NCBI GenBank assembly: GCA_001931905.2
Contig: MSJI02000610.1
Location: 1 to 50,330 of the forward strand
DNA: 50,330 nucleotides
Direction of reading: 5' to 3'
DNA from: Cladosporium sp. IMV 00045
Taxonomy: Eukaryota; Ascomycota; Dothideomycetes; Cladosporiales; Cladosporiaceae
The position numbers and the translations under genes were made by a program. Positions within the stretch are counted from its first letter, which is position 1, and each line of letters opens with the position of its first letter. The notes beneath the pieces are model-generated. The model was not told the origin of the DNA. It made no database searches and was given only the letters and a program-made list of their open reading frames with translations. This document shows, piece by piece, positions 28,796 through 39,285 of this stretch.

Positions 28796-30355
28796 ATTTT
28801 CGTTGGAGTGACATCGGAACACAAGTCCCGGAGGACTGATGAGTTGAGGAACGCCACGTGCCTAGGCTTCTTCAGTACGAGGGTTGTTGACGTCTGCTAT
28901 GCAACTCTATTGATCCTTCGCCAAGGGTTAATTGTATTGGTGCATGCAGTGGTCTAACTTTAGACATGACCTATTTATTGTTTCAGTAAAGTCAGCAAAC
29001 GGTCCGGTCTTTCCATAATATCTCCAGTTGTAGATATAGGTACCACTCAGCTCGTAATCAGATTCGGGTAGGCGCCTCCTCGTACGGTTCAGATAGCTTG
29101 TCAGCACAACAAGCTTCCTGCGTAGGACCCATGCGTGTAACATCGACCACTGCATATTCTAACATCGGGCTCACATGGAGATGGCTAGTTGAGCGAATTT
29201 GTTTTCTCCGTGGATCCCTTGCTTATGTCAACTCGTCACATTACCGGTTTGCAACAACATCTTGGTCGCTGAGATAGCTGCTTGAGACAGCGTCCCCGTA
29301 GCGCACAAGATCGTATCAACGATTACCGTTAAAGAATAAGCAGCCTTGCTCGTGAGATACATGATCGACTTCGCATGACTTCCTCCAATCAGTATGTCCA
29401 TGTCATCGGCATCAGGACATCGAAATAGTGGATTTACCATTGGAATGAATTCCTGATTTAGTACATAAATCACTTCACTACTATTGTTTTTTTTTCTCCC
29501 TACGAAGACTTGCTGACTTCAGGTAAAGTCACGACGGCGACGAAAAACCACGAGAACGAGAGAGACAAGAGAAAGTTTCTGTTTCTGTGTTGTTCTTCTT
29601 TCTGCTTTACATTTGGAGCTTGAATATGGCGATGTCGCTATTTGCCCTTACACATCACCATCGATGTCGGAGATGATTATTTTGACAGAAAACTTTCTCC
29701 AAAGAAAGTTACAGTGCTGCTGTCAGCCGCTCTGTTATATCGAGTTCTTCCGTTGATTATTGTGGTTGATCGTCTGGTCGCATGCTTTCTCTGAGACCAT
29801 CGTGCTTGTGTCAGCGGCTTTAATATTTTGAAATACTGGGCCTACCACTGAGATGGACGACCGTATGACATGCATTCTCCGGGGAACAAATAAGCAATAT
29901 CTTACAGCGATCAGTCTCACCGTCCTAAATTGTCTACAATTGTGATCTCTTCGAGCTGATCCAATGTCTGGCGCAAGATGCTATCACCTCTTGATCTCCG
30001 ACAACATCAACAAGAAAGCCTCCATGCATTTCAGCCGTGATCAGAAGGGACAAAGTCGCAAGCTAAAGTGTTTAACGATTTCAATTGAACGTCGGCCAAT
30101 TCCCATCCACTCGCGATCCCATCGTGTGAGGCAAGGAACATCGAAGCTCCGCCAACTCTGTGTCATCGGCTTTCGTGCGTTGAGACATTAAATCTCTCAT
30201 TAAGACAAAAGCGCGTAAGTGTATCGTGTTCATGATCACATAATTTGATCTATCTTCTATAATCCATTCGAATGAGCTTCAAATCCAAAGCTGCATCAAT
30301 CATTGGCAGACCCTTTCTAAGCGCCTCCACGATGCCTCTGATCTCCACCTTTCTC
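28796..30355. other. Long intergenic region, no recognisable gene
   Basis: About 1.56 kb, visibly more AT-rich than its neighbours, between the zinc-cluster regulator's start and the MFS gene's end. Short frames on both strands lack ATG starts or any family resemblance. A poly-T run lies near 29488. It could include decayed sequence, but I cannot show that. Confidence 0.5.
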
Positions 30356-32028
30356 TTAGTAGACATATCTGAAGCCAACCGCGCGACGACCAATGCCTTG
30401 GCCCTCAGAAACGCCAGCCTCAGCACCCTCCACGACCATCTCGTTCTCAGCCTTCTCCAACTTCTTATTCTCATACTTATGAATGTATCTTAACCCAATC
30501 GTCAACGCAACGGTCGTCAGGCAAATCGCTGCATTCGCACCACTTCCGGGAATATACCTCGGCTCGTCCGACTTCGGGTACATGTAGCTGCCGTAGATCG
30601 AAGCAGCATTTGCCACGCAGTTCGCGAGAGCGATGGCACTGGAGCGCTTGACGAGGGGCCGCGGGAAGGAGTTCGCAACCCAAGAGACGATGATTTGGTA
30701 GGCGCTCACGGCTCCCATGGGCATGAGGAACATAGCGAAGTAGCGTGCGCCGACTACTGTGGTGCCGGCGACGATGGCGTTTCCGGCAACGGCGAAGAGG
30801 ACGAGGACGCTGATGTGAATGGAGCGATCGCCTGTCTTGCCGGCCGACCAGGTTACTGCGATGGAGATCAGGAAAGTGGCAAACCAGACTGTGGTGAAGT
30901 AGATCGTTAGCAAAGCCGTGATGTAAATATGATGAGGGATGTCAATTCTTACCAGGGACGGTCAACAGGAGCGTCTCGATCTCTCCGTATCCCAAGGTCT
31001 GAACGATACTGGGGAAGAAGTATTGGAAAGTCTGCGACAGAATCGACAAGTGCTGCAACAGCACAAAGAGATAAAGTCGGTAGTCTTTCAGGCAGAGTTT
31101 CACGCCCTCCCAAATGCTGCTCGAATGTGTGTCGTCAGATTCGTTGATGTCTTCCATGAGTCTCCAAGTGGCGAAGTTGCGTTCCTCTTCATTGAGCCAC
31201 TTTGTGGTGGCTGGGTAGTCGGGGAGGACGAAGCCGGCAGCGATAGCCACGCCGATAGTGATAACACCCTCGATGATGAAGAGCCATCTCCATCCTGCGA
31301 GGCCCATGTTGCCGTCCAAGTTGCCCAAAATACCGGCTGCAAGCAAGCCTCCAAACATGTTCGCCAGCGCATTTCCTGAGTAGAACCAAGAGATACGCCG
31401 AGTGAGTTCGGCACGAGTATACCAAGAACTCATCAGGAAGATAGCGCCGGGAAAGTAAGGACATTCTACAAGACCAAGTATCACACGTACAGCGATCAAT
31501 TGGCCGAAACTGTGCACCGCGCCGTTGCAGGTTGACACGACGCCCCAAGCTGTAGCGGCTACACTGAGGTATATCGACGGCGGCAGGCGAGTAATGAGTA
31601 GGTTTGAGGGCAGCTGCATGATCAGGTAACCCACGAAGAACACGGAGGTTGCAATGTTGAAATCAGAGCCAGCCATGCCCAGGTCCGCCTCCAGGCTGCC
31701 CTGTCGTGCTTGGGAGAGGTTGGAGCTATAAGCCGGTCAGCAACGCGAAGCAATCGATGCACGCGCAAGGTCAGACGTACCGATCCAAGAAATTGAGCAA
31801 ATAGAGAAGAACCAGAATGGGTAACAGTCTGATATCGATCTTCCGCAAAAGCTTCTTATCCATGTTGTCCTTCCATGCTTGGTCCTTGTTGGCGAATTCT
31901 GCGAAGAGAGCTTTCTGCGATGGGTCTGCTCCCGGCGAGGAATTTGCAATGGCTTTTTCTTTCTCGATGCTCAGGCGATGCTCCTGGCGCTCGACATCCG
32001 CGTCGTTGTGTTTCTCGTCGTTGTTCAT
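30356..32028 (-). CDS. MFS transporter, anion:cation symporter family (Dal5/Tna1-like)
   Basis: Twelve-helix plasma-membrane symporter of the ACS branch, whose members carry allantoate, nicotinate, pantothenate and similar organic anions. Exons 32028-31781, 31725-30953 and 30888-30356 give 517 residues. Intron 1 (55 bp) splits the Arg of the family signature, restoring NFLDRSNLSQARQGSLEADLGM after TM1. TM segments follow: FFVGYLIMQLPSNLLITRL, GVVSTCNGAVHSF and RVILGLVECPYFPGAIFLMSSWYTR, the ACS loop motif. Intron 2 (64 bp) falls just before TM7-8. The cytosolic N terminus is charged (MNNDEKHNDADVERQEHR). The start at 32028 has a better context than the in-frame ATG at 32127. The C-terminal tail is Glu/Gly-rich. 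The substrate cannot be told from sequence. Confidence 0.88.
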
Positions 32029-33430
32029 CTTGGTGGCTCCACGGGGTGCAGCAGAGGGAACAGATTTCTGGAGTAGACAACAGAAAAGAGAGAAAAAGTT
32101 GAATGAAATCGAAGGGATCGACCGCATTGAAGAACCCAAAGAAACATTGGAGCACTACGGAGGTAAAGTCGGCCCTTGAGAGTTGACCCATCGTGTGCCT
32201 CATCATGCGCGTGCCATTACCCGTCCACGCGCATTGGCCGATAGACAATATTGACTGAAGTCTCCATAACTGCCGCAACTCGGCGAACTTCCTCGCATTG
32301 TGAGGAGTCGCCCCTCGATGATCCCCACGTCCTCCGCGCAATCACTGGGGGAGTTGGGGGAGCGGAGTCTATGGGTGGAGCTGGAGGCGTCCCCAGAATG
32401 GAGAAGTCAGCGCAACGACCAAGTGCGGTCCACACGTATGATGCTCTCATTCGGTGCGCATTCAACCGATCGGCGAACGACCCGTCTCTTGCAAAGTGCC
32501 GGACATACGTTTCTACCGGTTCTTTACTTCATCGTTTTTAGGTCTTTGCCACTCCCTGGTCAAAGAAGCAGTGTTAGCAAAGACACGCTAGCACTCAACG
32601 ATCCAGTATCAGATCTATGCGAGCATTCACGCATGCACAATCCATTCCAACCTTCTCTCAGAGAGTATTTCATGAAATGTTGTTTCATCCAAGCAATCGC
32701 TAGAAATTCGGCATCGTCTTGTCAGCTCCCTGGCATGGCTTGTGTGGGTCGGCGTCGGCCTCTGACGGCATCTCACGCCTGGACTTCGGACTGCTTGTTT
32801 TGTCTTAGCGTGGTTGGTTGTGCGAACGTGATCTGATCTGGTATCTGCATCCTGTCGACATGAGGTGCATGACTCTCACATGGCTTACTACCCTAAGGTT
32901 TTAATTGACTCTGTTATCGTCTTGCATTCTCGTGAAGTCGGTTACCTCGGCCGAAATCGTGCATCCTCTCAGCCGGTCGAGCCGGTGTGATATATCGATT
33001 TCTGCCTATACCATCCAATCTCAAGCAGTACTTGGCGCGTACACATTGGGCTCGGACTTCCGCGTTGACGGCGAGATTCTTGCTGTGAAGCGATACCAGA
33101 TTTGTTCTTAGAAGGTAAAAGACGGAGCCGCGCTGAACGCGTCGAAAGATCAGGATTGCCAGGAGGAGGTGATATTTGCGTGAAGCGCATAGAGACGGAA
33201 GCGTTTGAGGAAGGAACTTCTCTCGAACAGCTAGCCTCTACCCAAGTGTCTGGTTGTTTGCAGGTGGTCATAAAGAGCGACGTTCTGATACCAAGCCATG
33301 CACTCTAGACTATACACAGTAATATGCCGGGAAATCGGGCGCTTGAACCAGCTTCTCGGAAATGATGGTGCTTTTAGGCGCAGTCTATCTATTCGTCATT
33401 CAGTAATACTCTAAGCGCAGACGACATCTC
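32029..33430. other. Intergenic region
   Basis: About 1.4 kb upstream of the MFS transporter and downstream of the SET-domain gene. Overlapping frames of 60-180 codons on both strands show no domain and no consistent coding signature. The MFS promoter must lie in the 32030-32400 part. Confidence 0.5.
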
Positions 33431-35409
33431 CTATTTCGAATGCAAGTAGACCACCAACCTCGCCTCTTCCCTACCCATCTCATCCGAAACCATCATCATG
33501 AAGCTTTCATTTTTGAGAACCCGACCTCCAAACCCAGCAATCAATTTCTCACTCCACCTCTCATCTGCCCAAATCGAGCCCGGCAAGCTCGCCGCAGCCC
33601 TCTTGACAATAGACATCATATCACCCGCTTCATTGCTCGCCTCGCCCTCAACAGTCTGAGCGGCCGCAGTAAGTAGCGAGCCGGGTTGATACTCTGCCTC
33701 AAGCTCCACGATCCACTTGCGCAATTGGCCATCGCCAGGCTGGCTAGTGACCAAGAGCCAAGCATAGCAGAGCAGCAGAACCCACGCGTCTTCTTCCCAG
33801 CCCGCGAGGCGCAACTGCTCGAGATCGGTGGTGTTGGCGTTTGCTTTCACACCGGCCAGGAAGCCCTGCATGGCGCTGGTGGACTGAGCGAAGAGTTTGA
33901 CTGCTTCTTCGAGAGTCGCCAGGCGGGACCCGGTGGGATTCATGCGATCGAGGTCTGACGGTGGGAACTCGGGAGAGGCAGGGCGGAAGACTCGAAGGGA
34001 CGTGCGAAGGCTGTTGATTGTGCCCAGCAGGATCTCGGATTGACCATCGCGGTAAATCTTCGCCTGTGATTGTTTGGCATTCTGCGGTTCTCTGGGTAGA
34101 TCTGCAGAGCCAGCTTGCAGCGTTTGGTATTTTGGCGCGAGCGAAGTGACGATCATGCGAGCGACGAATGGCAGGTAGCGGCGGCCGTGACTGTTGATGT
34201 CTTTGAGGTACTGCGAGATCGCAGGGAGCGCCTCGAAAGGCAGCCCACGATCGAACCGAATCATCTGAGTGAGAAGCTCAAGGAGAGGCTCGGGCAGGTC
34301 GTCGAAAGCGTCGGTAGCCGTCGACTTATCCGAATCCTTGCGCTTCAGCTTGAAAGTCGCTTTATCGCCGTTCCATTTGCCGTCCTCGAAGAAGAAGCCG
34401 GAGTGTGTCATGCGAAGTGTCATCTGCAACTCGTCCGGTGGGGGCTTGAGTGTAAGAAGAACTGTGTCGTTGGGGTTATCCGCAACGCAGAATCCGTAAC
34501 CCATCAATAATTCATCATTCGACTTCGGCCCATAGTTGTTGTTAACCTCCTGGTTGGCTTCAACCCGATCGGAGCGAGCGATAGTGAAACGGCCAGGGTC
34601 AAAAGTCCAGTCTATTTTGGTGTCGTGGTGGTGGTTGGCAGCGTCGAGGCCAGGAAACAGTACCGAAAAGTCAAGGTCCGCAGATGGAACGTGTGACATG
34701 TCCATCAATACTGTCTGTCTGCGGCCGTCGGGTCCAGTCTTGTAAGTAGTCCAATACTTGCTCTCTTGTGGGGTGATGGCACGAGAGGAAAAGGCACGGG
34801 ACGTGAACATGGTAATTGCCCAACGGAAAAGATTCCTACAAGAAAGTAAATTAAAAAGGATGCCACCTACCTTTTGCTGCTACATAATCCAACTTACCAT
34901 GTGAGAGGCTCCGTGTCAACACCGGCAGCCTTAAGGATCGAGATACCTGAACGATACTGGTCCTCGTAGATAGCTTTTAATTTCTTGGCCGTGAACAAGA
35001 CATCCGTGTCTTTGAGCCAGGCTTCATCCTCAGGAGCGTCAAACCACAATGGCGTTGTATATTCTTCGTCGGGTTGTGGAAGAGCCTCGAGGTATGGTTT
35101 CCAAAATGAAGTTTTCCGGTGGACGTATTGAAGCATCAGGTAGAAAAAGCCAATAGCTTCGATCTTGAAGGCATTGCGGTGCTTTTTGAACACAGGATAC
35201 GTGGCGTCGTCTGCGAGGGCATTCAGATATGATAGTGCCATAGAGTGAGGAACGGTTGCCAGTGGAGTCCCAGCCTCAACAGATGCTGAAGCGCGCCAGT
35301 GAACGCCTCGCTCGCCGTCATCTGCGATGTGAATGTTGGGGTGGAGATAAGCACCCGGATGACTGCAAACCCATTCCTCGAGGGCCGCTACTGGTTTTGT
35401 TGAATCCAT
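33431..35409 (-). CDS. SET-domain protein lysine methyltransferase-like (Rubisco-LSMT/SETD3/Rkm class)
   Basis: Probable S-adenosylmethionine-dependent protein methyltransferase of the split-SET class, which in yeast modifies ribosomal proteins and elongation factors. Exon 1 (35409-34898) and exon 2 (34835-33431) flank a 62-bp intron whose removal restores EPLTWNLFRWAITMFTSRAF. The product has 638 residues. The N-terminal SET part starts with GAYLHPNIHIADDGERGVHWRAS; the inserted iSET helices follow. The catalytic core shows FPGLDAANHHHD, the usual N-H motif, and NNYGPKSNDELLMGYGF with the conserved Tyr. Residues about 310-638 fit the helical Rubisco-LSMT substrate-binding domain. The ATG at 35409 begins MDSTKPVAALEEW; no ATG in the upstream extension is closer to the family start. 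The substrate is unknown. Confidence 0.87.
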
Positions 35410-36051
35410 GATGTCTGGTAGTATCTTCCAGATACGATTGCTGTTTCCTCTCTTCAATGTTCTTTTCAATCGCCAAAACAACCCGATGATGTCGAATTTG
35501 GTGCCCGAAGTACTGCCGTTCAACTAGGGTTAGGGTTAGTGTTGGCCCAGGTACATGTAATTGATCAGGTATTGATAGATCAGGCATTAACATAGCACTC
35601 ATTTTGGTGTGTTCGGGCACCAAGACATTTTGAACTTGCCTATAATCAAAGTATCGCCCAAGTAAAGGCTCCGTGCATCGTTTTGATTTGTTGACTTCTG
35701 TCACCACCGAAGTTCAGAGTGATTTGTTCGAAGCTGCCAAATCATCGGGCTAACAACGTATAACATACTAACAACAACATCGCCATCATTGATTTCATCT
35801 CGGATACTCCTATTAATTCCTTCATTTAACAAAGAAAATGCCAATACACGAAAAGAATAATTTACAGAAGCCGTATGTGGAGGTCGGCAACACCTGAAAG
35901 CAGAAAGCTTTAAACCATTGAATAAAGCTCATCGGCAGACTTTTTGATCCATACATTACTATTAATATTTCTCGACTACCCCGTCATTGCTGCGTTTTGC
36001 ATTCCACTCAACGAGCTGATATAAAGCTCGATGAGGTTGAACCGAGCCACC
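35410..36051. other. Intergenic region
   Basis: About 640 bp with the promoter of the SET-domain gene and the 3' flank of the secreted-protein gene. It contains the telomere-like motif listed separately and an AT-rich stretch at about 35750-35980. No gene is recognised. Confidence 0.5.
35525..35539 (+). promoter_or_regulatory. Telomere-repeat-like box (TAGGGTTAGGGTTAG)
   Basis: Two and a half TTAGGG units lie about 115-130 bp upstream of the SET-domain gene's ATG. TTAGGG is the telomere repeat of filamentous fungi. In fungi such boxes in promoters can bind Tbf1/Teb1-type Myb proteins; in this gene the role is inferred only. Confidence 0.45.
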
Positions 36052-36726
36052 TCACTCGTCCTCAGCCCAAACACGCTTGACATCGACCTTCTGGCAGCTC
36101 GGATTCTGCGGTTCGCCGTTGCCGTACACCTAACGAATAAAGTCAGCTCAGTCCTTAAGGGAAGATGGGTTTCGCAAGCCTTCACTCACCCAAGCCAGAG
36201 TAATGTAGTTGTAGCCCCAGTAGGTGTTGCAAATGTACCAGCGGTAGTACGCGTTAGCACCCCCGGAGATGTCAATCGGAGACACGGTGTCGTCCACGTA
36301 GCCTTGAATGTTGAGCAGGTCGTTCTCGTCGAAGGCCACCATCTGGTACTGCTGGTCGCCAGGGTAGAAGAGTGGGATGCCGACGTTGCTCGATGGGTTG
36401 GACTGCAGAGTCAGGGCAGATGGGACGTCCAGGTCGACGGTTGGGAGCGTCCAGGATAGGATGCCGGTGTCGCCGATCGAGCTGTTGGTGGGTTCTGAGA
36501 AGCTGGAGGTGTTGAAATTGAACACATCGGCGCCAGTGAGGTTCTTGCTGCCGAGGCAGAGGCCTTCGATGGCGGCACCTTCGTGACAGGCGAAGAGGGT
36601 GGCACCTTGGAGGGTGTCGTTTTCCGATTTCAGGACTAGATGGAATGGCTTGGAGCTGACATTATAGAACTGAGCAGAAGCGATACCAGTGAGAGCGCCG
36701 AATGCGGCGAGAACGGTTGTCTTCAT
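36052..36726 (-). CDS. Secreted protein, candidate glycoprotein of unknown function
   Basis: Exon 1 (36726-36190) and exon 2 (36129-36052), separated by a 60-bp intron, encode 204 residues. Residues 1-18 form a signal peptide (MKTTVLAAFGALTGIASA) with cleavage expected before QFYNVSS. The first 90 residues have five N-glycosylation sequons (NVS, NDT, NLT, NTS, NSS). Four Cys in the mature part (two around FACHEGAAIEGLC, one in YICNTYWG, one in NPSCQKV) could form two disulphides. No membrane segment or GPI signal follows. The pattern of SKPFHLVLKS, LFACHEGAA and YYRWYICNTYWGYNY resembles secreted proteins seen across Dothideomycetes, but I cannot name a family. It may be a cell-wall protein or effector. 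Confidence 0.82.
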
Positions 36727-37859
36727 TGTTGTGCGGTGGTCTGCTTCTGTACGTGTGAATATCTGGCTTGGTGAAGAGAAGAGAGGAAGATGTGAATAAG
36801 AGTGTTTATGTTCTTTTGCAATGGACAGAGACAGGCAGAGGTAGCCTTCGATCCTGCTTTATATAAGGTACGAACGCAAGGTTACCAGGATCGCAGGTAC
36901 GATGGCTGCACCAGGTCAACAAGCCAGTGCGACCATGCAATGGTGGTACTCGGCGAACACCTCGATCAGCTTTTTTTTGCCACCAGAATGGCGTATTGTT
37001 GCATGCTCTGCACCGTTAATCCTCGTATTTCGCGCAGCTTTGAGGCACCTGACCAGCGATAGCTCCTCTTTCTGGCGAGACTAGCCAGAGGAGCTGGCGG
37101 AATGATGCATTGGTTCCATGGAGTTGTGATGGTTAACGTGCGCTTGTCGGCGCGAGCGGCACTCTTAATATATCAGATCTGCGCATGCGCTCGTCGGCTA
37201 GGTTTGGGTTGCATGTACTTGCTCCGTTTTGGCAGTTGGAACATTGAGAGTGGTATACTGACCGGCCAGAGCGACGAGATACACTTTCGCCAAAATAGTT
37301 TAAGCTTCTCCCCAACTTCAATTTCAACCACGGCTCAAAAGTGTCGATAATCGTGGTTGGTGAAAAACGCCGACGAGAGCTCTTTGCCCTTGCATGAAAA
37401 CTCCCTCTCCTCGGTATCTAATCTTGGTAACAGAATACGCTTGGACTAGGCTATCTTGAAGATACGAGCGACACACATTTGAAGCTCGATATTCGAAAAC
37501 TCACAGCCTGATATTGCGATTGTTTGGAGATCACACTATGACGGCTCGGATCTGCACTTCCCGCAGAGTATGGACCTTTTGAGTTCAAACCATCGTCATT
37601 ACTTTCGTCATGGCATCACCCTGATCTAGGAGATGGACCAAGACCAGAGGGTCGAGGACTCTCGCACGACCGCGAGAGCAAGTTCTCAAGAACAAGTGCC
37701 TTTAAAATCTGGTACACCTGTTAGACTTTTCTCGCATATCACATCGTCCTACGTCACACCAAAAACACTCGAAACGTTTATTGTGTTGCTATACGATAAC
37801 AAACATCAACGAAACTGTACAACAGTAGCATTACCACCTGCTACAGCATACCTCCCGCA
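36727..37859. other. Intergenic region between divergent genes
   Basis: About 1.1 kb between the secreted-protein gene (minus) and the glycine-zipper gene (plus). It has a TATA box serving the minus gene, listed separately. Frames within it, including one at 37633-38046 that overlaps the zipper gene, show no recognisable product. Confidence 0.5.
36858..36865 (-). promoter_or_regulatory. TATA box of the secreted-protein gene
   Basis: TATATAAA, read on the minus strand, lies about 132 bp upstream of the ATG at 36726. A strong TATA box suits a regulated, highly expressed secreted-protein gene. Confidence 0.6.
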
Positions 37860-39212
37860 ATGGCAGGACAAAATAACACCGGACAGCAAGGTCAAAGGAG
37901 CAAAAAGCCCCAAGCTGTCTCACCGGCACAAAAGAAAGCGTCTGCCCACCAGGGACAGGGCAACAAGAAAACCAAAGCCGTGTCTCAAGACGGACAGAAA
38001 GGGTCCGATGATCAAGGTCGGGGCGACAGCAAACCTCAAGGCATGACCGACGAACAGCAGAAGCGTGAAGCCGCCGCCGCAGCACAAAAAGCCCAAGAAT
38101 ACAAGAGGGCGGCCAACTACTATTTACAAGCAGCTTCCGGTGCTGGCGACCCAGATGAGCGCCAAAAGCTGATGGAAAAGTACATGGACGAAAATATCAA
38201 GGCGGAAAAATTCGGCAAGACGGCGAAATACCTCAATACTGGCGGTGGTCAAGGCTTCGCGGCCGGTGCTGGACTCGGTGTTGGCCTTGGTGTTGTCTTA
38301 GGTACTCTCACGGGAACGCTCGTGGGCGGTCCGACGTCTTTGCTCACAGGTGGCATTGGCGCCGCTGCTGGATGGATACACGGGCCTTTCTTCAATCTCG
38401 CGGGAGCAGTCGGTGGAACTATCAGAAAGATTACAGGAGACCTCCCCGGATGGAAGGCTACGACGGAGCAGAAGAGGGCGATCGAAAAGATGTGCGGCCA
38501 GATTGAGGACACTGAAGTCCCGACTGCTGAGGAGCTTGAGGGTATCTCTGGAAGCGATGCAGCACAGGCTAGTCAAGCCGTATCGTCCGCGAAGAACTCC
38601 AATAACTCCTGGGTATCGTCGGCAGCGTCATACATTCCGTCTTTCACCGAGGAATCCAATGCTGAGAAGCAACAAAGATTGGATGCTTCCAAGAAGAACG
38701 AAGACGCAAAGTCAAAGCTGCAGGGTGCTAGTGATGACCAGGCGAAGGTGCAAAACCAAGGACCGACTCAAGGAAAGGGGACGTCGTCCCCGGACACGAA
38801 GCAGCCCTCCAATTCTGGACAAGACGTGAAACAGTCCAATCCTTCAGGGCCACCGAAAACTCCATCAAACACCACGGGCCAGTCCTCACCATCTGGACAA
38901 AAGGCTCGCTCTCAACCGAGGAAATTGGGAAAGCCGAGTGCTGCCAACGAGAAGCAACCAACACCTGCTAGAACCACTACGCATGGCTCTGATAGCGCAT
39001 CGAAGGCACAGGACAAGCCTCTTACATCGACCAACTGCGATGCCGCGAAAAGAGATACCTCTACTGCCCCGAATGGAGAGAGAAAGAAGCCCAGAAAGCT
39101 TGAGCCTAGATCGACCGGTACTTCGAGCACTAAGCCGGCGCAAGCAGGCTCTCAAAGTCAAACAACTGGAACTCCGAGACGTTCACCGAGAAAGTTGGAA
39201 TCTCGAGCCTAA
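37860..39212 (+). CDS. Glycine-zipper protein with disordered tails and three RKL motifs
   Basis: Intronless 450-residue protein. Residues 1-70 are Gln/Lys/Gly-rich and hydrophilic. A helical stretch with AAAAAQKAQEYKRAANYYLQ (71-90) precedes a hydrophobic glycine-zipper region at 128-187 (GFAAGAGLGVGLGVVLGTL, GGIGAAAGWIHG, AGAVGGTI), compatible with one or two membrane helices or an oligomerising segment. Then comes a 260-residue Ser/Pro/Gln/Lys-rich tail with three PRKL motifs at 353-356, 411-414 and 443-446, the last at the C terminus. Similar glycine-zipper segments are common in uncharacterised fungal proteins. No enzyme domain or signal peptide is seen. The 3' end is only 73 bp from the convergent dehydrogenase gene. 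Confidence 0.8.
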   Translation: MAGQNNTGQQGQRSKKPQAVSPAQKKASAHQGQGNKKTKAVSQDGQKGSDDQGRGDSKPQGMTDEQQKREAAAAAQKAQEYKRAANYYLQAASGAGDPDERQKLMEKYMDENIKAEKFGKTAKYLNTGGGQGFAAGAGLGVGLGVVLGTLTGTLVGGPTSLLTGGIGAAAGWIHGPFFNLAGAVGGTIRKITGDLPGWKATTEQKRAIEKMCGQIEDTEVPTAEELEGISGSDAAQASQAVSSAKNSNNSWVSSAASYIPSFTEESNAEKQQRLDASKKNEDAKSKLQGASDDQAKVQNQGPTQGKGTSSPDTKQPSNSGQDVKQSNPSGPPKTPSNTTGQSSPSGQKARSQPRKLGKPSAANEKQPTPARTTTHGSDSASKAQDKPLTSTNCDAAKRDTSTAPNGERKKPRKLEPRSTGTSSTKPAQAGSQSQTTGTPRRSPRKLESRA

Positions 39213-39285
39213 TTCGATCGGAGTAAGAGATTGGCAAGATTCCAAGATGTCTTTAAGTTTTGGACTTCTATGAACGTCGTTATCT

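Noticed and set aside
29228..29473. 81-codon minus frame that looks mildly hydrophobic
   Set aside because: Its first codon is GTG, the first ATG is internal, and no family resemblance is seen.
26969..32028. Metabolic cluster formed by a zinc-cluster regulator and an MFS transporter
   Set aside because: No biosynthetic enzyme lies between or beside them and they are separated by 1.6 kb of non-coding DNA; adjacency alone is not evidence.
32300..32836. 178-codon plus frame in the MFS promoter region
   Set aside because: Overlaps other frames of similar length, has no domain and no supporting splice or composition signal.
35525..35539. Chromosome end or subtelomere
   Set aside because: Only 2.5 telomere units, flanked on both sides by ordinary housekeeping genes; a promoter box or scar is more likely.
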